Shown here: positions 56,877-64,000 of the stretch, one piece after another | Position numbering within the stretch: the stretch's first letter is position 1 | Layout of the letters: every line of letters starts with the position of its first letter | From: Massospora cicadina | Lineage: Eukaryota > Entomophthoromycota > Entomophthoromycetes > Entomophthorales > Entomophthoraceae | NCBI GenBank assembly: GCA_022478985.1 | Contig: JAKSZP010009283.1 | Coordinates: forward strand, 150,726 to 214,725 | Direction of reading: 5' to 3' | Length of the DNA: 64,000 nucleotides | The notes under the pieces: generated by a model | What the model was told of the DNA's origin: nothing | Seen by the model: only the letters and a program-made list of their open reading frames with translations | Databases searched by the model: none | Translations under genes and position numbers: made by a program

Positions 56877-58370
56877 ATCCAGAGAAGGGATAATACTGGC
56901 GCCCACACGAGGTTACTCCTGTACAATTTAATCTACTGGGATCTCCACGTTCATATCCTCTAGGGCTGCGACATGTATTAAAGGTATGACTTTGACTTTA
57001 CCGTTCCACTCAAGGATTTGCATGGCATACAATTTCTGAACATCTCAGTGAAACTCTGAGTCTGCATTATTGGGGTCTCTCCCTCAGTTTGAGGCCAAGA
57101 TATCAGAGGTTTTATTGATATAATAAATCATCAGGGCGAGTGCCAGGACTGAAAGAAAGCAGCTTGGGAGAATCATCAAGAATAAATAGATTTGGATTAG
57201 TGGAAGTAGAGCATCCTATCTCCACTCAGCTTGTTCTTTTTTCTGTTTGATCAGGGAAGCTGGTACTGCATGAACATTCAGTTTGTCTAAACATCTAGCC
57301 GCATAATGGCCTCTTTGGCTGAAAGAGAAAAAAGCATTTGTAATTAGCTCTTTTCTCTGTATCCCACCAAAAGGTCTGGGTCAGAACATATATAATGGAT
57401 TGTTATTTGGCTGAGGATGAGCTAATTGAGGATAATGAGGATAGAAAGGACTCGCCAGACCATTAAGTGGATGAGGATTGACCAATAGATTATAACTGAT
57501 TCGTTGGTGTCCATTTCCTGAAGGGATTCAGTATGAACTTCACAGGCTTTCCATTCTACATTGGGAGCACTAAAAATTATTAATAGATGGTGTAAACAAA
57601 TTAATATTATTAATAACTCTGCTTAATCCTGAAGAATGTGGTCATAGCTTTATACAATTCTTGATATGGCTTATCAACCACTGTCATTGATATTCCCACC
57701 TCCTCATTAGTTAAGATATTTTCTCCCAACAACACATAAGCCTCAGCCATGAACCACTCCACGAAATCCACCAAGGACTCGTTTTTTGTTATTCATTGTC
57801 AAAAACTCTGCCTTGCACCACGCCATTTTTGCTGCACCACCAAACAGGCAGTTCACTGTATTCTTCTCTTTTTGATACGTTACAATACTACTCTTAAGGT
57901 AACATGTGACCTGGTAAGCGCTCTCAACATCCAGAGTGGATAAAATCTGTTTAGCTTCCCACCAATCGGAAGCCCCTTCTACCATAAATTCAAAATGCTT
58001 AAAGAATATGGGTATGTTTCTGTTTTAGTTAAACGGGGAAGCTTGTCAATGCAAACCCCTCCCTCTAAAAAACTACTAATCCATTAACGCTCAGCACAAT
58101 ATAGCCGTTCTTTAGTGTCATTCAAGCAGTTGGAAAGTTGGCTGGATTGGCAACCCACCAGGTTCAGTTGGTGAAAGCCTTATTAAGCTGATCTGTTATA
58201 CCCTTATTCTTTCAGAAAAGTATTTTCTGAGCCTGTAGTAGTGTATCCAAGGTAATTTTCAGTTCCACGTATTGAGATAACTCAATAAACTGGGGTAGTA
58301 CTCAATAAGGGGAATTGGTTGCGCCATATGCTTGGCAAATATGAAACTTTTTTAATTTGATCAATGGGTC
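56877..58370 (-). pseudogene. G1b gag and N-terminal protease spacer
   Basis: The minus strand holds, from the PBS inward, gag pieces including 57985-57743 (MVEGASDWWEAKQIL, DVESAYQVTCYL). This is the same capsid motif as in G1a and G1c, followed by FLTMNNKKRVLGGF. A decayed knuckle (CFFSFSQRGHYAARC, one Cys lost and one residue extra) is near 57330-57290. The spacer 56877-57060 aligns with G1a 6410-6560 and joins the protease part at 44876. Confidence 0.78.
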
Positions 58371-58387
58371 CCTTATAGTAAGCACCA
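58371..58387 (-). promoter_or_regulatory. G1b primer-binding site
   Basis: Minus strand TGGTGCTTACTATAAGG, one base from the 5' LTR. It matches the G1a/G1c PBS at 14 of 17 positions, with the first seven bases (TGGTGCT) identical. Confidence 0.8.
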
Positions 58388-58388
58388 T

Positions 58389-58883
58389 TGTTAAGTTTTG
58401 GTGATGCTGGCTGATTCCGCCGAGCTGGTTGCACAAGCGAAAACCCACAGAGCAACAGATAAGCTATATGATGATTGATGCTTCTTTAATAAATAATGGT
58501 AATTAAGTACTTTAAGGAGCTATTGCCTCAACAATACCAATTTTAAAGTATAAACTAACAGTAACTTCAAAAATCTCTTCCCATACTCTCATACTTCATA
58601 AAAGACCTCCTCTTTTCATTCCCACGCTCAACTCTTAAACCCCAGTATTCCTAGATGGTTTCAACTCTAACGCTTAGTAATTCTCTATTTGCTACTATTT
58701 TAGGGGTTTCATTCTATAATCAATGCTTCAGAGAAATTCCCTCAATTTGCCAAACTATTGTTACTTCAATCAATTCTCTTCACAACAACATAATCTACAA
58801 TAAAATATCAAGGCTCACCTCAACTCCTGAATATGATCTGCTATAAATGGTACTTGTCGTCCAGCCATATCAATTTCTCAACA
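58389..58883 (-). repeat. G1b 5' LTR
   Basis: A 495-bp copy of 40849-41342. Plus-strand ends TGTTAAGTTTTGG and TTTCTCAACA, followed by the target duplication CTATG. Confidence 0.92.
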
Positions 58884-58888
58884 CTATG

Positions 58889-59321
58889 GCTTAGGAGCGC
58901 CAGCTGGAGTTGAGTATCTGATTAGTTCAAATGCTAAAGGAGTAGATGAAGCCATAATTCCAATGAAACTTATCTTTTCCAAGTTTTAGGGTGTCCTGAG
59001 GTTATTGACATTGCTAGTGATGTCAAACAGTTTATTTTTCTGGTTGATATGACCAGCTCAGCATGTTCATACCTTGCAATCCATCAAGGAGAGATATCTT
59101 GAGACATCTCATAAACTGACCTCCACTTTTCAACTAAAGGAGGTCCAAGCTCTCTCTCCTAACTTTATAATTATAACAAAGGTAGAGGTCATCATCCAAA
59201 AGGTTTGAGTTATGGCCTTCCTTGACATGGGGTTCCCAGTCAACGTTATCTCTCAGAAACTTTTCAAAAAAGATAAGCTGGCATCTGACTTGGAATAAAC
59301 CCAAGGGTATGGAACTGTGGG
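58889..59321 (+). pseudogene. G2b protease fragment
   Basis: This continues G2b after the G1b insertion. The frame reads VMAFLDMGFPVNVISQKLFK (59210-59270), the protease active site with D-M-G-F in place of D-T-G-S, and ends with QGYGTVGVKF at 59300-59330. Upstream, KVEVIIQKV corresponds to VHKVKVPAII in G2a. The rest of the element is cut off by G1c at 59322. Confidence 0.72.
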
Positions 59322-59858
59322 TGTCAAGTTTCTAATATGAATGGTCAATAAGCCCTGAAGACTACGGTGGAATGATGAGAATCCGCCAACTAGGTGATAT
59401 TTAAAAGTATTTGAGCGCCTTGAGATGAGGTGATATTTATAACTAATTAAAAATGGATTGTATATAAATAAGGCAATAAGATGATGTCAACATTCTATAA
59501 ATATAAATTAGATCAACTCAAATTAAGACGATATAGAATTGAAGAATACCAGCCAAAACCAATGAGAATTGGCGGAATAAAAAAATCTAAGCTATGAGAA
59601 TGGATCATCTGAAGTTGCCAATATATAAGTGAGATAGGCGATTGAGAAAAGAAGGTTTTAATAGTAGAGAGAGGAGCAACGAAGAGTTGCTGTATTTATT
59701 AAAATAAATAAAAGTATTGTTGGGGCAATTGCTATTTTCTTATGATTTTCAGTGTGTTTGGAGAACCAAAAATTCCATATCATCTGTCTGTTGTTCAGTA
59801 GGTTTGACTTGTGTGACCCTTATGGCGTGTCCCAACAATATCACCCAAAATTATAACA
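59322..59858 (+). repeat. G1c 5' LTR
   Basis: It starts TGTCAAGTTTCTAATATGA (compare TGTCAGGAAGTTGATATGA, the sense start of the G1a LTR) and ends ATTATAACA one base before the PBS. A TATATAAATAAGG string at 59459 is a plausible promoter TATA box. No second copy is available within the window, but the start, end and PBS agree. Confidence 0.78.
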
Positions 59859-59859
59859 G

Positions 59860-59876
59860 TGGTGCTCACTACAGGG
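59860..59876 (+). promoter_or_regulatory. G1c primer-binding site
   Basis: TGGTGCTCACTACAGGG, identical to the G1a PBS over 17 bases and placed one base after the LTR. Confidence 0.87.
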
Positions 59877-59989
59877 GGCCATTGATAAATTACGTAAAAA
59901 TAAAATCTCCAGTCACTGGCTATGCCTCATCAGGCCTGCTTTTATGGGGAATTTTCACAAAGCATTTCACCAGTTAAATATGAGGAGCC

Positions 59990-61440
59990 CAAACTCACTT
60001 TAGACGCGTGCTTAAGAAACATGATGAACTCTTCAAGAATGAAATGCCGTTATGCACCAGCTTGACAGCACGTTTAGTCAAATGTATATTCTAAGACAAC
60101 AAAACAAGGAGCTCACCAATCGCTTGGATGACACTACTGAATAACTGCATTGCATGGAGTGGAAATTGAACAGTACATACCAGACCTCTTATTGAGAAGA
60201 GGAAGAACAACAAGGGGGTACACTACAATGAGGAATATGACGCTAGTCAGAGCTACTACACCCAGGAGGGAAGCCTTGGATATGGGTATGAATCGGAGTA
60301 TCAATTCCCTCAAGTGATGGCAGTGCTACCCGTGGCAGAAGGCCATGCTACCTCCTAAGCAGCAGACATCCCAACCTTTGCTGGACCAGCTCCTCATTAA
60401 GAGACTATTTTTGGATCTTAATCCATTCCTCAGTATGCCCCAAAAAGTCGCATCTATGAATGGGAAAAGGAGGTCAATATTGAGAAGCTGCCTCCATTTG
60501 ATTAAATTGGAATATCCATGGCTTCTTCAAATGTTTATGTTTGCAGCGGAAGGTGCATCTGATTGACATAAAGCAAAACTTTTGATATCTGCCTTAGATG
60601 TCAGAAGTGCTAATTAAATCACCTGCTATCTCCCAAGCATCTCTTACCTACCAAGATGTAAAGGATACCATGTTTTGACTGTCTGGGGGTACATCAAAGA
60701 TGTCACTACAAAAGACAGAACTATTGACTATTGGGTTACACCATAATGAGACCCTCATGGAGTTCATTGATCAATTTACAGTGGAAGCTCACATGATGAT
60801 CAGGGCAGGATATTTAGTGGAAATTGATGTGTGCATTGCAATGAACTCTGTGGTGAAGCCATACCATAAGCTTCACAATGTCATTTCACCGATTCTGGAT
60901 GACGACGTTCCCCTGCTTAAAATTGTGCAGTTATTGCGCTTCATATCCCCTAACTTCTCACTGCCAAAAATGGAATGGAAGACTACTGCCTCTTCTGGAC
61001 CCTCCTATTTGAGGGAATATGCTCGTCTGGCACACACTCCGCCTAGCAACCCCCAACCCTACTAAAAATTCTGCGCCTCATCCTCAGCCAAATTATTCTT
61101 AACAGTTCAACTACCACCCCTGATCCATTTACAAAAATTGGCAGCAACCTAACTATCAACCTGGACCTAATTACACCAACTTCCAGCAATCGTCTTACTG
61201 ATCTGGCCCTGGCTACGCTGAACATACCCAAAATTTCCAACCTTGATCCTCCTATGAAAACCAAAAATGCGGCTCTTATGGGGTTAGTTGCTATGAATGC
61301 GGTTATCCTGGCCACTTGAAATGAAGATGCCCTAACCGTCGTGTTCACTACGTGCAAAAAGATCAATACTACCATGGAAAAGTCAGAGCGGATTAGAGAC
61401 GGGACTCTCTACCTCCATGATCCCAACCCTAAAATCCCTG
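59990..61440 (+). pseudogene. G1c gag remnant
   Basis: The N-terminal part is broken. Around 60530-60560 FMFAAEGASD is followed by a stop in place of Trp. The best piece is 60700-61065, with HHNETLMEFIDQFTVEAHMM and KPYHKLHNVISPILDDDV, a typical gypsy capsid C-terminal domain. The knuckle at 61289-61330 reads CYECGYPGHLK, a TGA, then RC: the spacing C-x2-C-x4-H-x4-C is exact, with a stop as the third residue before the last Cys. Confidence 0.8.
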
Positions 61441-61639
61441 AATTAATAGTAAGATATCCCATGAAAGTCCCTCATTAAAATGATGCGATTTTTACCTGAA
61501 ACCAGTTGGAGGATTGAATGTAGTTTTATGAGCTCAAGCCAAAGCGGCAGATGAAGGACCTTAGGAGCAACCAAAGATGTATGCCTACCAAATGATCGAT
61601 CATGCTTCCTCAGACAAGATGGATTCCGCCACAGAAGTG

Positions 61640-62330
61640 CCAACCTTTAAAGGAGTAAACGTTGCCCTTCCATTAGATGCCATTGTTAAAGAATAATCCA
61701 AAGTCAATGAGGGGATAATAATTTTTCTCAGCAAAAAGATATCTTAAATATATGTCCACATATTAAGCAGTCCATATTCTTCTAAGTGTACATACTGTGA
61801 TAATTTTGTAGCAAAAATAGAGTTTGCGCTATAATAGATACAGGTGCTTTGGTCAACATAGTTTACTAAGTTGATAGCAAAGTTGACCTCAAAACCTGAT
61901 GTGGACCATAAAAATGGTGTACGGGACCACTGGATTGTAAAGCACCATCTCTGAGGGAGCGTACAGAGTGCTACCTTTGCAGTTTGGGTCCATTGTAAGT
62001 GTAGCTCTGGCAATTGTGCTACCAAACAATAATAATGACTTGCTAATCACAAAAGCTCTCCTGCGACAATTCAAAGGCTGTCATTGATATGACGGAGGAG
62101 AACTTTGCAATTTTGGGACAGCGGATCCCAATTTATGAACCTCTAGCGGTGCCAAAGGATCAAATGCACATGGACCATATCAATCTTGCATATAGTGATG
62201 GAGTGATTCCAGTCCGCTATCATTGACTAAAAAACAAGACTCTGCCTCTTCCCCAGCAAATATATGAATACCAAGGGCTACCTTTCTGAGCTACATGGCC
62301 TATATTATTCCTTATGGACACCAAGTCCTA
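61640..62330 (+). pseudogene. G1c protease region
   Basis: The active site AIIDTGALVNIVY is intact (D-T-G-A codons 61837-61848) and directly followed by a stop. The upstream KGVNVALPLDAIVK spacer (about 61650-61690) matches VGVNIDIPMEKFAS of G1a. The second half of the protease (near 61915-62060) is in shifted frames. Confidence 0.75.
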
Positions 62331-62639
62331 GTGAACACTGAGTTTGAGGTGGAAGTTCCTGCCAAGCTTTATGGGAAGGTCATTGGGACCAATCATTAAA
62401 TGCGGCTTAAGCTTCATGTGGCTCCAGGGTTTATAGTCCCAGGTAATGAAAAGATCAAGGTTTTGTTAGCGAATCCCCAGATTGAACCAATGCAAGTCCA
62501 CTTACAACAAATAATGGAATATTTAATCTTGCCTCAATCAAAGAGGTCCTTTAGGTTCACCAGTTTGGTTCACTAAATGAATTTGGTCTAACTGTTAAGT
62601 TGCTGCCCAGAGTAATGACAGTGTACCACGGAAGAACTT

Positions 62640-63545
62640 GATAGTGCTATTGAAAGAACAAAAAGACTAAGAGATAGTTTTATTACAGAAGTATAAGGAA
62701 TCTTTGCTATTGATGACCACGATTTAGGGTGTGCTTGGGGGTGGTCTATTGATTAGACACAGGAGATCATCCCTCATAAGGTCTTGGCCAATCTGCCATT
62801 CAAGGGCAGCAGAAGATGTTGTCGCAGAGGAAATTGATAAGTGCTGGAACAAGGAATGCTCAACCGTTCATGAGTCCAAGGGCTTTGCTCGTTTTGATCG
62901 TATAAAAGAAGGATGGCACCAACAATGAAGTAATAGACTACCAAAAGATCAATAGTATTACAAAAAAGGACTCATACCTCTTGCCACGGATTGAAATTTC
63001 TTTACATTGGTTAGGAGGAGCTTGTTACTTCTCACCAAATGTTTTGATATTGGGTTACTGAAAAATCAAGTTAACTGCGGCGGAACAGGTGAAATGTGGT
63101 GTAATTACATCCAAAGGCCTTTTCCAACCAACCCGTATGCACCAAGGACTGTGTAACGCCTGACTACATTTCAACGAGCCATGGATATTATCCTCAGTGC
63201 CTGAAGCTGTCGTGTGTCCTCATATACCTCAACAATAATAATGTTTTATCTCAAACCTTTTCTGAGCATCTCAATCATCTATAAGCAGTATTCCTCTGGC
63301 TTGCTGAGGTGAACATCAAGATTAAGCTGCAATAATGTAATTTCTTCAAAGATCAGATGAAATACCTAGGGTTTGTGGTAGACTCCAAGGAGCTGAAATC
63401 ACATCTGGCCAAGGTTGAGGCCATCCAGAAAATGACTACACCTAATAGTAAACGCAACATACAGGTATTTTTGGGAATGGTCAGTTACTACTGGCGCTTC
63501 ATCACTAACTTTAGCTTTATTGAGGGGCCACTATTTGAGTTATAA
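62640..63545 (+). pseudogene. G1c reverse transcriptase remnant
   Basis: The linker frame 62731-62928 reads RRSSLIRSWPICHSRAAEDV and VAEEIDK. Motif A is YFSPNVLILGY with Val (codon 63041-63043) where the catalytic Asp should be. MHQGLCNA is followed by a stop. The YLDD box has become YLNN (63225-63236), so all three catalytic Asp residues are lost. The connection domain is open at 63357-63545 (KYLGFVVDSKELKSHLAKVE, FLGMVSYYWRFI). Confidence 0.87.
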
Positions 63546-63599
63546 AAAATGCCATTTTAAAATGGACAGAACGTCATAATACGCCTTTGGTGCACTTTG

Positions 63600-64000
63600 G
63601 ATGGCGCTGATCAGTGCAACGGTGCTATGCTATCCAAACTTTTATAAGGAGCTTATTGTTAAGATGGATGCATCCCTTTCTGCTATTGGGGCAGTCTTTT
63701 CTCAGAAAGATGTGAGGGAGAGGAGCATCCTGTTGCATACTGCAGTCAAAGCCTGAACTGCCATGAGCGTAATTATAATATGACTGAGCGAGAGTGCTTA
63801 GTGGTGATCTATGCATATAAGCAATTTAGGATTTACTTTCATGGGGTAAAGTTTAAAATAATAACAGATCACGCATTGTTACGTTGTTTGCAGAAAAACA
63901 AGGATCCTGAAGGGCGTTTAGCTCTATGAGCTCTTAAGCTGCAGCCTTAAAACTTTGAGATCCTCCACCGCCAAGGAGTAAAGCACCAGAACCCTGACTG
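63600..64000 (+). pseudogene. G1c RNase H, cut by the window end
   Basis: Well preserved: IVKMDASLSAIGAVFSQKD, then (after a one-base shift) YCSQSLNCHERNYNMTEREC, VVIYAYKQFRIYFHGVKFKI, ITDHALLRCLQKNKDPEGRL, a stop and ALKLQP. The acidic residues of MDAS, TERE and ITDH are present. The final visible part (FEILHRQGVKHQNPD) is the start of the tether to integrase. Confidence 0.85.

Larger units (their letters stand above)
40849..58883 (-). mobile_element. G1b: Ty3/gypsy element split by G2a
   Basis: LTRs at 40849-41342 and 58389-58883 with the perfect 5-bp duplication CTATG at 40844-40848 and 58884-58888. On the minus strand the order is 5' LTR (right), PBS 58371-58387, gag 57400-58370, then G2a (44877-56876) inserted in the gag-protease interval, protease, RT, RNase H, integrase and 3' LTR (left). 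The two halves join at the place expected from G1a: left half ends at 44876 and right half resumes at 56877, corresponding to about 6395-6410 in G1a. No open domain is left. Confidence 0.93.
59322..64000 (+). mobile_element. G1c: Ty3/gypsy element, truncated by the window end
   Basis: The element starts with an LTR (59322-59858) inserted in the G2b protease. PBS, gag, protease, RT and RNase H follow in order on the plus strand, and the window stops within the RNase H-integrase tether. Gag (EGASD, FIDQFTVEAH), PBS and LTR start (TGTCAAG) place it with G1a and G1b. Catalytic residues of the RT are lost. The other LTR and target duplication lie outside the window. Confidence 0.88.

Noticed and set aside
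1..64000. CRISPR arrays, phage or plasmid genes, bacterial operons, rRNA or tRNA genes
   Set aside because: I found no regularly spaced short repeats, no such proteins and no RNA gene signatures. The tandem arrays at 19.2-20.6 kb and 30.5-30.8 kb have long diverged units without unique spacers.

Overview
The window is a graveyard of nested retrotransposons in a eukaryotic genome. I see no host gene, rRNA, tRNA, CRISPR array or bacterial operon. Everything recognisable is a Ty3/gypsy-type LTR element, an L1-like LINE, or a solo or short LTR element, nearly all broken by stops and frameshifts. The host cannot be named from this sequence. Large nested gypsy and LINE blocks with AT-rich spacers would fit a repeat-rich early-diverging fungus, but other eukaryotes are possible. 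Names used here: G1a, G1b, G1c (gypsy family 1); G2a, G2b (gypsy family 2); LINE-A to LINE-E; S1 and S2 (solo-LTR families).

Left part (1-20.8 kb): a possible Ty1/copia remnant (1.26-2.36 kb) is followed by G1a (2368-10540, minus strand, TSD ATATA), which carries solo LTR S1a (7106-7955, TSD CATAA). Next come a short element with two ~565-bp terminal repeats and no coding core (11146-12859), then LINE-A (13381-18653, minus, 12-bp TSD), then 2 kb of AT-rich DNA with two degenerate tandem arrays.

Middle (20.8-38.6 kb): LINE-B (20772-26016, minus) is heavily decayed and is followed by a diverged S1 LTR (26622-27509). LINE-C (28174-35764, plus, 17-bp TSD) sits just before a gypsy primer-binding site. 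It was itself hit by solo LTR S2 (30250-31085, TSD ATATG) and by 5'-truncated LINE-D (31851-33360, minus, 13-bp TSD). At 36613-38553 lies an ORF1-only LINE derivative with a LINE-type 3' tail.

Right part (38.6-64 kb): the nesting is four layers deep. G2b (gag at ~39.7-40.8 kb, protease at 58.9-59.3 kb, plus) was split by G1b (40849-58883, minus, TSD CTATG). G1b was split by G2a (44877-56876, plus). G2a was split by full-length LINE-E (46242-51470, minus, 16-bp TSD) and, in its right LTR, by solo LTR S1b (55729-56574, TSD ATAAC). G1c (59322 to the window end, plus) sits in the G2b protease.

How the parts worked: the gypsy elements keep the order LTR-PBS-gag-protease-RT-RNase H-integrase-PPT-LTR. 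G1a, G1b and G1c share a primer-binding site beginning TGGTGCT one base after the LTR. The LINEs have ORF1 (RRM-like domain plus CCHC knuckle) and ORF2 (AP-type endonuclease, RT, C-terminal CCHC) and end in TTAAATAAA. The most striking results are that LINE-C and LINE-E share ORF2-killing lesions although they are separate insertions, that all three G1 copies lost the same catalytic RT aspartate by different substitutions, and that an ORF1-only LINE derivative and a coding-free LTR element are present.
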